Assembly: GCF_017104645.1 (NCBI RefSeq)
Contig: NZ_JAAGPF010000040.1
Coordinates: 1 to 37,338, forward strand
From: Burkholderia sp. Ac-20379
GTDB taxonomy: Bacteria; Pseudomonadota; Gammaproteobacteria; Burkholderiales; Burkholderiaceae
Reading direction: 5' to 3'
Length of the DNA stretch: 37,338 nt
Shown: piece after piece, positions 1-8,117 of the stretch
Layout of the letters: every line of letters starts with the position of its first letter
Position numbering within the stretch: the first letter of the stretch is position 1
Made by a program: the position numbers and the translations under genes
Notes under the pieces: generated by a model
What the model saw: the letters and a program-made list of their open reading frames with translations, nothing else
Database searches by the model: none
Told to the model about the DNA's origin: nothing

Positions 1-173
1 TCAAACCGGCGCGCGCCGCTCAGGTAACCGGCGATGGCTTGCGCGTCGGGCGCGTGTTGGGCAGCGTGCCCGGCGGCCTGCAACGTCGCGCGGATCGTGC
101 CGGCCGATGCGCCGCTGCGCGGGTGGTAATGCAGGCGCTGGAAGCCGAATGGGTCACGCGTGCCGACGATCAT
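1..173 (-). CDS. Unknown protein, N-terminal part only (runs off left edge)
   Basis: An open frame begins with ATG at 171-173 (complement) and stays open to the window edge, giving about 57 residues that start MIVGTRDPFGFQRLHYHPR. The ATG overlaps the TGA of the radical SAM gene in an ATGA junction, so it is very likely translationally coupled to that gene and belongs to the same operon. The visible part has no signal peptide or membrane segment and is Ala/His-rich. I do not recognise the family. The tail of the protein lies outside the window, so length and function cannot be judged. Confidence 0.55.
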   Translation of the reverse strand, partial: MIVGTRDPFGFQRLHYHPRSGASAGTIRATLQAAGHAAQHAPDAQAIAGYLSGARRF

Positions 174-1042
174 GGGTAGCGAGCCTTCAAGGTGTCCACT
201 TCGATGCGTTTGAGGATGCGATGCGGCGCGACCGGCGCACTGCCGCCCTGGCAGTGCAGGCAGGCCTCGAGCGGCGCTTCGCGTTGCAGGTAGGCCAGCA
301 TCGCGTCGAGCATCTCGGGGCCATCGCGCAGCGGCAGGCCGTCGGCCCGGAAATCCTTCGCACCCCGATACAGCGTGTGGAAATGCGCGGGCCGCGTGCA
401 GGTGTAGAACATGCCGTCGCGAATCATATGGCAGCGCTCGCGGATCCAGCAATCGCGATACACGCGCTGTGCCTCGTCGCGATCGGTGGACGGCTGCGCG
501 CGGTCCATCGTCGTGAACACGTCCTGCACCTTCCAGTTCAGGCGCACCGCGAAACGCGCGGCCTGCGCCTCGATATACGCGACCAGCGCATCCGACAGCG
601 CGGGCTTCGGGTAGCGCGAGATCGTCAGCGCATCCACCGCCTGCCAGAACGCGTCGCCCATCTCGCCGAGCTTCAAGCCGTTGGTGGTGACGGAGATGAG
701 CGGCGCGATGCCGGTGTCGCGCACGCGCTCGACGATCTCGACGATCGCCGGGTGCAGCAGCGGCTCGCCGCCCACCAGCTTGAACACGCGCGGGTTCAGC
801 ACCTTGACGGCGATCCGCAGGTCGTTCTCGACCGACGCCGGGCTGACGTGCCACTCGGGCAGCAGCGGCGACAGCGAGCAGCATTGCGCGCAGGTCAGGT
901 TGCAGTGATCGACGATATGCGTTTCGAGCGAGCGCGTCTGCACGCGGCCGCCCTCGACGCGGTAGTGGCGCTCCATCGGCGGCGGAAACACATGCTTGCG
1001 TTCGCCGGCGGCGGGGTTCGGATCGGGGCGGGTCGTGGTCAC
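170..1042 (-). CDS. Radical SAM protein with possible auxiliary Fe-S cluster
   Basis: 290 residues from a GTG start one base after the upstream stop; the ATG two bases earlier is immediately followed by a stop, which favours the GTG. The radical SAM signature CNLTCAQC places the cluster cysteines at about 47, 51 and 54. GGEPLLHP at about 91-98 is the usual SAM-binding GGEP motif and SVTTNG follows at about 117-122. Further cysteines at about 198, 204, 215, 261 and 264 could hold a second Fe-S cluster of the SPASM/twitch kind. The enzyme should cleave S-adenosylmethionine to a 5'-deoxyadenosyl radical; the substrate is unknown. It is packed between a phosphotransferase and an unknown gene with a 4-bp overlap at its 3' end, so it probably acts in one modification pathway with them. 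Family assignment is secure, function open. Confidence 0.88.
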   Translation of the reverse strand: MTTTRPDPNPAAGERKHVFPPPMERHYRVEGGRVQTRSLETHIVDHCNLTCAQCCSLSPLLPEWHVSPASVENDLRIAVKVLNPRVFKLVGGEPLLHPAIVEIVERVRDTGIAPLISVTTNGLKLGEMGDAFWQAVDALTISRYPKPALSDALVAYIEAQAARFAVRLNWKVQDVFTTMDRAQPSTDRDEAQRVYRDCWIRERCHMIRDGMFYTCTRPAHFHTLYRGAKDFRADGLPLRDGPEMLDAMLAYLQREAPLEACLHCQGGSAPVAPHRILKRIEVDTLKARYP

Positions 1043-1043
1043 A

Positions 1044-2045
1044 TCAGCGTCCTGCTTCGTCTGCGCAACGGGAAAAGAAATCGGCGAGCTGGCCGCGCGC
1101 CGCCACCATCGCGCCGGCCATCGTCACGGCGCCGGCCAGGTGCGCGGCGAAGCGCGCCGGCGCGTCGAGCCAGCCCTGCACCACCCAGAGCTTGATCGCG
1201 TGCTGCAGGCACGCCGCGTCGACGGCCCACGCGAAACGCCCGGCCGCCACCGGCCGCACGCGCAGGTAGGCCAGCACGAACGCCTCGGCCAGCGCCGGCG
1301 CTTCGAGCGGCAGATGATTCAGGCACCGAACCAGTTCGTATTCGCGCGGCGCGCCGATCGCGGCTTCCCAATCGAGGATCGTGGGCGGCAGCGCGGGCGT
1401 GAACAGATAGTTGAACTGGTTGTAGTCGTTGTGGATCGGATGCTGCGGATCGTCCTCGGGAAACGCCGCGAGGCTGCCCGGATGGTAGCGGTCGAGCATG
1501 CGCAGCGCGAGGCCGGCGTAACGGTGCAGCGGTTCGGCGTCGCCGCGATGGCGGGCCTGATCGCAGGCGTCGCGCAGGCTTCGGCGCACCGCGTCCGCGT
1601 CGATCGCTTCGAGCCGCGCGCGGATCGTGTCGGCCGCCGGCAGCCGCAGTCCGTCGAGCGCCAAATGCAGCGCCGCCAGGCTCGCGCCGAGCGCCGCCCA
1701 TTCGGCGGGCGCAAACGTGTCGTAGGTGCGGAACTGCCCGGCCTGCCAGTGCGTCAGCATCGCGTGCGTGCCGCCGTCCGACCAGAGCGGCGCGCCCGCC
1801 GGCGTGCGCTGCAGGCGCTGGACGCGAAAGCGCGCATCGTCGTGCGCGGCGAGATGCGCGAGCACGGCCGCTTCCTTCTCGGCGCGCGCGCGATGCGCCG
1901 CCGCATAGCATTTCACCGCGAAGCCGCCCTCACCGCCCTCGCCCGGCAAGCGCCACACGCGCTCGCCGACGCGGCACGGCGGCTCGCCGGGGCCCAGCGC
2001 ATAGGCGGCGCGGATCGCATCGAAGGTGGCGGCGGGCAGCGTCAT
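1044..2045 (-). CDS. APH/choline-kinase-like phosphotransferase
   Basis: 333 residues. The catalytic-loop motif HNDYNQFN at about 205-212 followed by ILDWEAA at about 223-229 corresponds to the Brenner HxDxxxxN and DxD/DWE motifs of the aminoglycoside phosphotransferase and choline kinase superfamily. FAVKCY near residue 42-47 offers the ATP-binding lysine. Such kinases phosphorylate a hydroxyl on a small molecule such as choline, a sugar, an aminoglycoside or a nucleoside; nothing in the sequence fixes the acceptor. The start ATG abuts the stop of the methyltransferase gene with no spacer (TGAATG), and the stop is one base from the radical SAM start, so the three are co-translated. It is not a plausible dedicated resistance gene in this context, which looks metabolic or biosynthetic. 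Confidence 0.85.
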   Translation of the reverse strand: MTLPAATFDAIRAAYALGPGEPPCRVGERVWRLPGEGGEGGFAVKCYAAAHRARAEKEAAVLAHLAAHDDARFRVQRLQRTPAGAPLWSDGGTHAMLTHWQAGQFRTYDTFAPAEWAALGASLAALHLALDGLRLPAADTIRARLEAIDADAVRRSLRDACDQARHRGDAEPLHRYAGLALRMLDRYHPGSLAAFPEDDPQHPIHNDYNQFNYLFTPALPPTILDWEAAIGAPREYELVRCLNHLPLEAPALAEAFVLAYLRVRPVAAGRFAWAVDAACLQHAIKLWVVQGWLDAPARFAAHLAGAVTMAGAMVAARGQLADFFSRCADEAGR

Positions 2046-2795
2046 TCAGATCCGCTCGGCCGGGCCGTGACGATACGGATGGCCGGTCAGGAACGTGTTG
2101 TTGCCCACATAGCGCAGCTTGTACATCGCCGGGCGAAACAGCACCGATGGATCGTTGTTGGCGATGCCGAGCAGCGGGTACAGGTCGCGCCGCACGAAGA
2201 ACGCGTTGTTGCCCATGTCGTCGCAGCACACGAGTTCGTAGCCCTTGTCGCGGCCCAGATGGCACAGCGATTCGAGGCTCGCGCCGTAATAGGTCGAGCC
2301 ATCCCATTCGTGATCGGGGTTGAAGCACATGACCCAGCGCTCGGGCGGCGCGTAGTACGGGTTGTATTCGATCGCGACGATGCGCGGGCGGAACGCCTGC
2401 AGGCCGCGCCAGATCCAGTAGTCGTTGCCGTCGATGTCGATCGACAGCAGGTCGAAATCGGCGGGGATGCCGGCGTCGGCCAGCAGGCCGTCCATCGCAT
2501 CGGGTTGCACGCGGTCGTGGCGAAGCTGCACACGCCGCGCGCCCGCGTAGTGCTCGGCGAGCCGGCCGAAGCGATACGCGCTGCCCTCCACCAGCAAGCC
2601 CGACCAGCCCTGCTCGCGCAGCAGCAGCGCGGTGTTGCTGTTGCGCAGGCCGTCGCTCGCGCCGATGTCGACGCACACGCGATGCACCGGTGCGATCCGC
2701 TCCATCAGCCGCGCCAGGATGCCTTCCTCGGCGCCCTGCGCATACAGGCTGGCGGCCAGGCCGGACAGGTCGAGCGGAAGCGGATGGTCCTGCAT
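2046..2795 (-). CDS. FkbM-like SAM-dependent methyltransferase
   Basis: 249 residues. VDIGASDG at about 42-49 is motif I of class I methyltransferases, LLVEGS at about 67-72 supplies the acidic residue that binds the SAM ribose, and FDLLSIDIDGNDYWIW at about 114-129 is the characteristic motif of FkbM-type O-methyltransferases. Many members act on sugar hydroxyls of glycans or secondary metabolites, which is family knowledge rather than something seen here. The gene follows a 200-bp spacer after the SDR gene and is the first of a four-gene block (methyltransferase, phosphotransferase, radical SAM, unknown) joined without spacers. A GGAG lies about 12 bases before the ATG, longer than ideal. 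Confidence 0.82.
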   Translation of the reverse strand: MQDHPLPLDLSGLAASLYAQGAEEGILARLMERIAPVHRVCVDIGASDGLRNSNTALLLREQGWSGLLVEGSAYRFGRLAEHYAGARRVQLRHDRVQPDAMDGLLADAGIPADFDLLSIDIDGNDYWIWRGLQAFRPRIVAIEYNPYYAPPERWVMCFNPDHEWDGSTYYGASLESLCHLGRDKGYELVCCDDMGNNAFFVRRDLYPLLGIANNDPSVLFRPAMYKLRYVGNNTFLTGHPYRHGPAERI

Positions 2796-2897
2796 GGGGA
2801 AGGCGGCTCCGGGTCGGGATGGGGCGGGCGTTCGGTGGGTAATTTACCTGAAGTTATTTGTCGGGGGAAATCGGCCGGGCCGCGCGCGAGGCGAGCC

Positions 2898-2963
2898 GGC
2901 CGTGGGTTGGCCGTGGGTTGGCCGTGGGTTGGCCATGGGTTGGCCGCGGGTCGGCCGTGAGCC
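2898..2963. repeat. Six-unit 11-bp tandem repeat
   Basis: Consecutive 11-bp units with consensus GGCCGTGGGTT: three identical copies at 2898-2908, 2909-2919 and 2920-2930, then copies with one change (GGCCATGGGTT, 2931-2941), two changes (2942-2952) and three changes (2953-2963). It lies in the 200-bp spacer between the SDR gene and the methyltransferase gene, both read leftward. The identical copies are on the left and the decayed ones on the right, as expected for slippage-prone satellite DNA. The rest of the spacer (2796-2897 and 2964-2995) shows no gene; a short AT-rich patch at 2839-2865 could hold promoter elements. Confidence 0.85.
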
Positions 2964-2995
2964 GGGCGTGCACCCGGCCCGGCGCGCCGTGCCGA

Positions 2996-3763
2996 TCAGC
3001 TGCCGCTGGCGTAGCCGCCGTCGACCGGCAGCGTGACGCCGGTCACGAACGCCGCGGCCGGCGACGCGAGGAACAACGTCGCGCCGACCAGATCCTCGGC
3101 CTCGCCCCAGCGCTTGAGCGCGCTGCGCGCGGCGATCTTCGGCGCGGCGGTGGGCGATTCCCACAACGGCCGCGTCATGTCGGTGCGGTGATAACCCGGT
3201 GCGATCGCGTTGACGCGCACGCCCGTCACGCCGAACGCGTGGGCCAGCGCGCGCGTCAGGCCGAGAATGCCCGTCTTGCTCGCGCAATAGGCCGGCACTT
3301 CGGCGTCGGCCAGATAGCTGAGCATCGAGGCGATATTGACGACGCAGCCCCGGGTGCGCTCCAGGTGCGCGCGCGCCGCCATCGACAGCCGCATCGCGGC
3401 GGTCAGGTTCACGTCGAGCACCTCGCGGAACACGTCGTCGCGATACTCGTCGAACGGCCGCGCCACGCCGGCCGCATTGACCAGCACGTCGAGCGTCTCG
3501 AGCCCGGCCGCGAAGCGCTCGATCGCCTCGCCGTCGCGCACGTCGAGCGCCGCGAAACGGATGCCGGCCAACGAGCGGTCGGCCTGCAACGCCTCGAGCT
3601 TGGCCGGCGAGCTGCCGGTGGCGATCACCTGCGCGCCGAACCCGGCGAAGCCTTCGGCGATCGCCAGCCCGATGCCGCTGGTCGCGCCCGACACCAGCAC
3701 GGTGCGGCCCGCGAACAATTGCGGATGAAAGGTCGGCGTGGGCTGTGTCTCGATCTGGTTCAT
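2996..3763 (-). CDS. Short-chain dehydrogenase/reductase
   Basis: 255 residues, a classical SDR length. The Rossmann motif GATSGIG is at about 26-32, NAAG at about 96-99, the catalytic serine in NIAS at about 146 and YCASK at about 159-163 supplies the Tyr and Lys. The C-terminus LPVDGGYASGS is typical of the FabG/sugar-dehydrogenase branch. It should oxidise a secondary alcohol or reduce a ketone using NAD(P). The ATG overlaps the stop of the glycerol-dehydrogenase-like gene (ATGA), so it is the last member of the tightly coupled kinase/HAD/dehydrogenase block. In this context a polyol or ketose is the likely substrate, but that is inference. A second, different SDR sits in the same operon at 8118-8891. 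Confidence 0.9.
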   Translation of the reverse strand: MNQIETQPTPTFHPQLFAGRTVLVSGATSGIGLAIAEGFAGFGAQVIATGSSPAKLEALQADRSLAGIRFAALDVRDGEAIERFAAGLETLDVLVNAAGVARPFDEYRDDVFREVLDVNLTAAMRLSMAARAHLERTRGCVVNIASMLSYLADAEVPAYCASKTGILGLTRALAHAFGVTGVRVNAIAPGYHRTDMTRPLWESPTAAPKIAARSALKRWGEAEDLVGATLFLASPAAAFVTGVTLPVDGGYASGS

Positions 3764-4869
3764 GCGGCTCCCGGCAGGTGAAGGTCGGCTTCCAGACGCG
3801 CGCCGTAACGGTCCATGCTTTTCAGCGCGGCGACGAGCAGCGAGGGATCGACCGGATAAGGTTCGTTGTGGATGATTTCGCCGCTGCGGCAGGCGCGCGC
3901 GGCGGCAAGGCCGAGCGCGGCGTCGTCGGCCGCGTCGACGTTGATCTGCGCGAGGCGCGTGGGCAGCCCCACGGCGCGGCAGAACGCGAACACGCGACGG
4001 CGCTCGTCGTCGGGCACGGTGGAGAGGAACAGCGACGCGAGCACGCCCACCGCCACCTTCTCGCCATGCAGCAGCCCGTGCGACGACGGCAGCTCGGCCA
4101 GCCCGTGGTGGATCGCGTGCGCGGCCGCCACGCCGCCCGATTCGAAGCCGATGCCCGACAGCAGCACCGTGGCTTCGAGCGTGGCGTCGAAATCGGGCGT
4201 GACGAGTTGCGCGCGGCAGTCCGCCACCGCCTGCGCGGCGTGCGCGAACAGCATGTCGCGGCACAGCCGCGCCGCCTCGAACGCCAGCGCCGTGCCGCGC
4301 CCGCCGCACAGGTTGCGCGCGTAGGCGCGACGGCAGGCGTCGGCTTCGTAGAAGGTGGCGAGCGCGTCGCCGATGCCGGCGATGAAGAAGCGCGCCGGCG
4401 CGCGCACGATCACGGCCGTGTCGAGCAGCACCAGATCGGGGTTGCGGCGCACGAAGCGATCGCGCACCACGCGCCCGGCCTCGTCGTAGATCACGGCCAG
4501 CGCGCTGCACGGCGCGTCGGACGCGGCCACTGTCGGCACGCAGACGAACGGCAGGCGCAGGTCGTCGGCCGCCGCGCGCCCGGTGTCGATCACCTTGCCG
4601 CCGCCGAACGACACGACGATGTCGGCGCCGGTCGAGCGCACCCAGTCGGCCGTCTGCGCCACCGCCTGCTCGGTGCAGGCGGCATCCACGGCGCGCACCT
4701 GCAGCGCCACCTGCCCGCCGCGCGCCAGCACCGGTTCGAGCAGCGCGGCCACGTTGTGATCGACGAGGCAGGCCGCGCGCGAGCCGAGCCGCGCGAGTTC
4801 GGCGTCGAGCGAGTCGAGCGCGCCCGCGCCCTGCACGTAGCGCGACGGAAAGATACTGGTTTTCAGCAT
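3760..4869 (-). CDS. Glycerol-dehydrogenase-like metal-dependent alcohol dehydrogenase
   Basis: 369 residues, matching the GldA/glycerol-1-phosphate dehydrogenase branch of iron-containing alcohol dehydrogenases. SFGGGKVIDTGRA at about 87-99 is the nucleotide-binding glycine loop, PTVAASDAPCS at about 112-122 is the conserved PT..ASDA segment, and GIGDALATFYEA (D168), HAIHHGL (H251 or H254) and LLHGEKVAVG (H268) supply the metal ligands at the spacing expected for GldA. It should use NAD(P) to oxidise a polyol or reduce a hydroxyketone, possibly phosphorylated. It overlaps the HAD gene by 7 bp upstream and the SDR gene by 4 bp downstream. A kinase, HAD phosphatase and GldA/AraM-like enzyme side by side recall the araL-araM part of the Bacillus arabinose operon, but the real substrate is unknown. 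Confidence 0.9.
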   Translation of the reverse strand: MLKTSIFPSRYVQGAGALDSLDAELARLGSRAACLVDHNVAALLEPVLARGGQVALQVRAVDAACTEQAVAQTADWVRSTGADIVVSFGGGKVIDTGRAAADDLRLPFVCVPTVAASDAPCSALAVIYDEAGRVVRDRFVRRNPDLVLLDTAVIVRAPARFFIAGIGDALATFYEADACRRAYARNLCGGRGTALAFEAARLCRDMLFAHAAQAVADCRAQLVTPDFDATLEATVLLSGIGFESGGVAAAHAIHHGLAELPSSHGLLHGEKVAVGVLASLFLSTVPDDERRRVFAFCRAVGLPTRLAQINVDAADDAALGLAAARACRSGEIIHNEPYPVDPSLLVAALKSMDRYGARLEADLHLPGAA

Positions 4870-5552
4870 GATGTTCGGGATGTCGAAGGATCGAGGGAAA
4901 GGCCGAGCGCGGCCGCCAGTTCAAGGGCGTCGCGCACCAGTTCGGCTTGCGGGGGAAACAGCGCGACGTGCTCGGCGTCGGCGGGCCAGCCCAGCACGCG
5001 CATGCCGGCGGCCAGCGCCGCCTGCGCGCCGGTCGGGCTGTCCTCGACGGCCACGCAATCGGTTGCGGGCACCTCGAGCAGATAGGCCGCACGCAAGTAC
5101 GGCTCGGGATCGGGCTTGCCGCGTCGCACGTCGTTCGCGCTGACGGTCACGAGTTCGGGCGCCTGCAGGCCGAGCGCGTTCAGGTTCGCCTCGAGCAGCA
5201 TCCGACCGGCGTTCGAGACGACGGCCTGGCGCAGGCCGGCCGCCTGCACCGCATGCCAGACCTCGAGCGCGCCGGGCCGGGCGATCAGCTGCGGCGCCTC
5301 GGCCACGTAGCGCGCGGCGCGGAACGCCGACCAGCCGTCGAAATCGGCCTCGATGCCGAAGCGCTCGCGCACGATTCGATGCACCTCGCGGCCCGTCTGT
5401 CCGAACATCAGCGGATGCAGTTCGTCGCCGGCCTGCACGCCGTGATGCGCGAGCGCGGCCAGCAGCGTGCGCATGTGCAGCGGCTCGCTGAGCGCGAGCG
5501 TGCCGTCCATGTCCCACAGCACGGCCCGCGGTGCCTGCGGTGCGCGGCTCAT
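4863..5552 (-). CDS. HAD-superfamily phosphatase or phosphomutase (beta-PGM-like)
   Basis: 229 residues. DMDGTL at about 14-19 gives the nucleophile and acid/base aspartates, VSNAGR at about 112-117 is motif II, the lysine of KPDPEPY (about 146) is motif III and VEDSPTG at about 169-175 is motif IV. The helical cap between residues about 20 and 90 places it in the beta-phosphoglucomutase-like subfamily, many of whose members are sugar-phosphate phosphatases. The ATG overlaps the stop of the FGGY kinase (ATGA). A phosphatase directly behind a sugar kinase often removes inhibitory or dead-end sugar phosphates; here it could equally release the final product. The family is secure, the substrate is not. 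Confidence 0.88.
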   Translation of the reverse strand: MSRAPQAPRAVLWDMDGTLALSEPLHMRTLLAALAHHGVQAGDELHPLMFGQTGREVHRIVRERFGIEADFDGWSAFRAARYVAEAPQLIARPGALEVWHAVQAAGLRQAVVSNAGRMLLEANLNALGLQAPELVTVSANDVRRGKPDPEPYLRAAYLLEVPATDCVAVEDSPTGAQAALAAGMRVLGWPADAEHVALFPPQAELVRDALELAAALGLSLDPSTSRTSC

Positions 5553-7111
5553 GCGCGGCCCTCCGCGGCGCCGTCGTGCAGCGCGTCGAGATCGTCGTAG
5601 AACTGCTGCGCGTTCACGTAGAGCCGCTCGAAGATCGGCATCATGCGGTCGTAGGTGTCGCTCGCGCGGGGGTCGGGCAGCACCTCGCGCTCGAAGCGCA
5701 CGAAGCGGCGCACGGCGTCGCCGAGCGTGGCGAACTGGCCGGCGGCGGTGGCGGCCAGCAGCGCGCAGCCCATCACGCCGCATTCGACCTCGGCCGGCAC
5801 CAGGATCGGCGTGCGGTACATGCTGGCCTTGATGTCGAGCCAGAGCGCCGCCTTCGCGCCGCCGCTGGCCGCCACCAGCCGTTCGATGCGCACGCCCTCG
5901 GGCTGGATCATCGCCATGTGCCGGCGCACGCCGAACGCCACGCCTTCGAGCACCGCGCGATGCAGATGCGCCAGCCCGTGGCGCGCGGCGATGCCGAAGA
6001 ACTGCGCGCGCGAATTCGGATGCGCGCCGAAGCGCTCGCCGGTCAGGTAGGGCAGGAAGAACAGGCCCTCGGCGCCAACCGGCGCCTCGGCCGCCTTGCG
6101 CGCGACGGCGTCGTAGGACAGCGCGTTCTCGTGAAAGGCGCGGCGTGCCCAGCGCATCGCGTCGCCGCCCGAATCGAGCAGCGTGAAGCGGCCCCAGCGC
6201 CCCTCGCAGGTGGCGACGTTCGAGACCTCGGGATGCAGCATCGGCGAATCGGCGATCACCGTGATGATCGACGAGGTGCCCGTGATGTCGGACGCCAGCC
6301 CCGGCAGGTGCACGCCCGAGCCCAACACCGAGGCCGGATAGTCGGCCGCACCGACGAGCACCGGCGTGCCTTCGCGCAGGCCGGTGGCCGCCGCTGCGGC
6401 CTTCGTCACTTCGCCGAGCAGTTCGTGCGGCGCGCGAATCGGCGGCAGCTTGCCGATGTCGAGCCCGAGCTCGTCGCAGAGCGAGGCGGACCACGCGCGC
6501 GTGCGCGGATCCATCAGGAACGTCATCGACGCGTCGCTCCAATCGCAGGCGCGCTCGCCGGTCAGGCGGAAGTTGACGTAGTCCTTCGGCATGAACACGG
6601 TGGCCGCGCGCGCATAGGCGTCGGGCTCGTGATCGCGGATCCATTGCAGCTTGAAGGCAGGCCAGGCGGCGGTCGGCGGGTTGGCCGTGCGCGGCAGGTA
6701 GGCATGGTCGTCGCCGTGCCCGTCCGCCGCACCGGCGGCACCCGCGGCCCGATAGCGCGCCCGAAACGCCTCGACCTGCGGCGTGGCGCGCTTGTCGTTC
6801 CAGAGCGGCGCGGTCGAGCGCGTGAGCCGGCCATCGGCGTCGATCAGCACGGTGCCGTGCATCTGTCCGCAGGCGCAGATCGCGGCAATGCGGCGCGCGG
6901 CGTCCGGCTCGGCGGCCAGCACCTCGCGGATCGCGGCCACGGCGCCGTCCCACCAGTCGAGCGGCCGCTGCTCCGCCCAGCCATAGCGCGGCACCTGCTG
7001 CTCGTGCTCGCGCGCGGCGAGCCGGCGGATCCGGCCGTCGCCGTCCACCAGCGCGGCGCGCACGCTGCCGGTGCCGACATCGATCGCAAGGTAGAGGGGT
7101 GTCTCCATCAT
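5549..7111 (-). CDS. FGGY-family carbohydrate kinase (xylulokinase-like)
   Basis: About 520 residues. The N-terminal AIDVGTGSVRAAL with D10 is the phosphate-binding loop, CGQMHGTVLID at about 80-90 and PLWNDKRA at about 101-108 resemble xylulokinase sugar-site segments, GAADYPASVLGSG at about 253-265 holds the likely catalytic aspartate (D256), and ASGGAKAALWLDIKA is the C-terminal adenosine-site motif. It should transfer phosphate from ATP to a ketose or polyol. Two consecutive ATG codons at 7109-7111 and 7106-7108 give alternative starts differing by one residue; no strong ribosome binding site distinguishes them. The reading frame is open further upstream, but that stretch is antisense-like and overlaps the hydrolase gene in another frame, so I excluded it. 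Confidence 0.9.
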   Translation of the reverse strand: MMETPLYLAIDVGTGSVRAALVDGDGRIRRLAAREHEQQVPRYGWAEQRPLDWWDGAVAAIREVLAAEPDAARRIAAICACGQMHGTVLIDADGRLTRSTAPLWNDKRATPQVEAFRARYRAAGAAGAADGHGDDHAYLPRTANPPTAAWPAFKLQWIRDHEPDAYARAATVFMPKDYVNFRLTGERACDWSDASMTFLMDPRTRAWSASLCDELGLDIGKLPPIRAPHELLGEVTKAAAAATGLREGTPVLVGAADYPASVLGSGVHLPGLASDITGTSSIITVIADSPMLHPEVSNVATCEGRWGRFTLLDSGGDAMRWARRAFHENALSYDAVARKAAEAPVGAEGLFFLPYLTGERFGAHPNSRAQFFGIAARHGLAHLHRAVLEGVAFGVRRHMAMIQPEGVRIERLVAASGGAKAALWLDIKASMYRTPILVPAEVECGVMGCALLAATAAGQFATLGDAVRRFVRFEREVLPDPRASDTYDRMMPIFERLYVNAQQFYDDLDALHDGAAEGRA

Positions 7112-7149
7112 CGTTTCATGTAAGTAGGGGGTGCGGGTCGCGAAGCCGG

Positions 7150-8115
7150 CTAGCCGCCGCGCCTCGCGGTGACGGCATCGCCAAGGAAAGACGGCTCGGG
7201 CACGGACGTCGGCGCGCCGGCCCGCACGCGCCACGCGCACTGCGTGCGGGCGCGGTACAGCGCGAGCGCGCGCTGCTCCTCGACGACGCGCTGGTCGATC
7301 TCGGCCGGCGCGATGGTGTTGAAATCGAACAGGCCGTGGTGATGCGCGATCATCGCGCGCATCCCGGCCTGCTTGCAGAGCCGGATCGCCTCGTCGAGCG
7401 TGAAGTTGCCGGGCACGCCGTTGCCGCTGCGCTCGGCGTCGCGTCCGTTCACGGGCAGCAGCGCGAGATGCGGCGCCAGCGCGGCGACGGTGTCGGACAG
7501 CCCCGCATAGGGCACGCAGTCGCCGGAGTGATAGAGCCGCACGCCGGCCAGCTCGACCACATAGCCGAGCCACGGGTGCCGGCCCTGCGCATCGACGTCG
7601 AGCGTTTCGTGCGCCGACGGCACCGGCGCGACGCGCACGCCCGGCAGCGGCTCGACGCACTCGCCGGCATCGACCGGAATCAGCCGCGAGACATCCACGC
7701 CGCAGCGCTTCACGGCTTCGTCGAGCGTGGCCGCCGGCACCACGAAGCGCAGTTGCGGAAAGCGCCGCGCGAGCGGCTGCAGCGTGTCGGGATCCATGTG
7801 ATCGGTGTGGCGATGCGTGCACAGCACGAGATCGACATGCGCGAAATCGTCGGGCGTCACCGGCGGCGCCATCATCCGCTCGTGCGGATAGCGCGTGCCG
7901 CGATACTTGCGCGCGAGCGAATCGGACAGATACGGATCGATCAGCAGGCGCCGCCCCGCGCCCTCGATCACGAAGCCGGCCTGGCCGAGCCAATAGAGCG
8001 CGACGCCGCCGGCCGGCGGCGCGGGCGCGAACCCGTCCGGCACCGGCGCGGCAAGCCGCGCGGCCAGCGGCATCGCGAAGGTTTCGACGTCGATCGACAG
8101 CGGCGCGGTATCCAT
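7150..8115 (-). CDS. UlaG-like metallo-beta-lactamase-fold hydrolase
   Basis: 321 residues. The metal-binding motif HRHTDHMD gives H101, H103, D105 and H106; SAH (H169), YHSGDC (D199) and IAHHHG (about H258) provide the remaining ligands. The pattern and length are those of L-ascorbate-6-phosphate lactonase UlaG and its relatives, which open the lactone ring of a phosphorylated sugar acid. Here, next to a sugar kinase and several dehydrogenases, a lactonase step after oxidation of a cyclic sugar is a reasonable inference. No other ula gene (PTS components, UlaD/E/F) is visible, so ascorbate itself is not supported. The ATG lies 2 bp after the SDR stop and the TAG stop lies 38 bp before the kinase. 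Confidence 0.85.
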   Translation of the reverse strand: MDTAPLSIDVETFAMPLAARLAAPVPDGFAPAPPAGGVALYWLGQAGFVIEGAGRRLLIDPYLSDSLARKYRGTRYPHERMMAPPVTPDDFAHVDLVLCTHRHTDHMDPDTLQPLARRFPQLRFVVPAATLDEAVKRCGVDVSRLIPVDAGECVEPLPGVRVAPVPSAHETLDVDAQGRHPWLGYVVELAGVRLYHSGDCVPYAGLSDTVAALAPHLALLPVNGRDAERSGNGVPGNFTLDEAIRLCKQAGMRAMIAHHHGLFDFNTIAPAEIDQRVVEEQRALALYRARTQCAWRVRAGAPTSVPEPSFLGDAVTARRGG

Positions 8116-8117
8116 GC

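Noticed and set aside
1044..2045. Aminoglycoside resistance gene
   Set aside because: Only the superfamily motifs match; the tight operon with a methyltransferase and radical SAM gene points to metabolism or biosynthesis.
2898..2963. CRISPR-like array
   Set aside because: Units are 11 bp and contiguous with no unique spacers and no cas genes nearby.
2996..5092. A single 698-residue protein ending with the SDR
   Set aside because: The first 440 residues are a shadow of the GldA-like gene read out of frame; the SDR has its own ATG at 3761-3763 overlapping the previous stop.
5549..7993. Apparent fusion of a hydrolase-like N-terminus to the FGGY kinase
   Set aside because: The frame upstream of the kinase start stays open only because of GC content; the true hydrolase is read in another frame and ends with its own TAG at 7150-7152.
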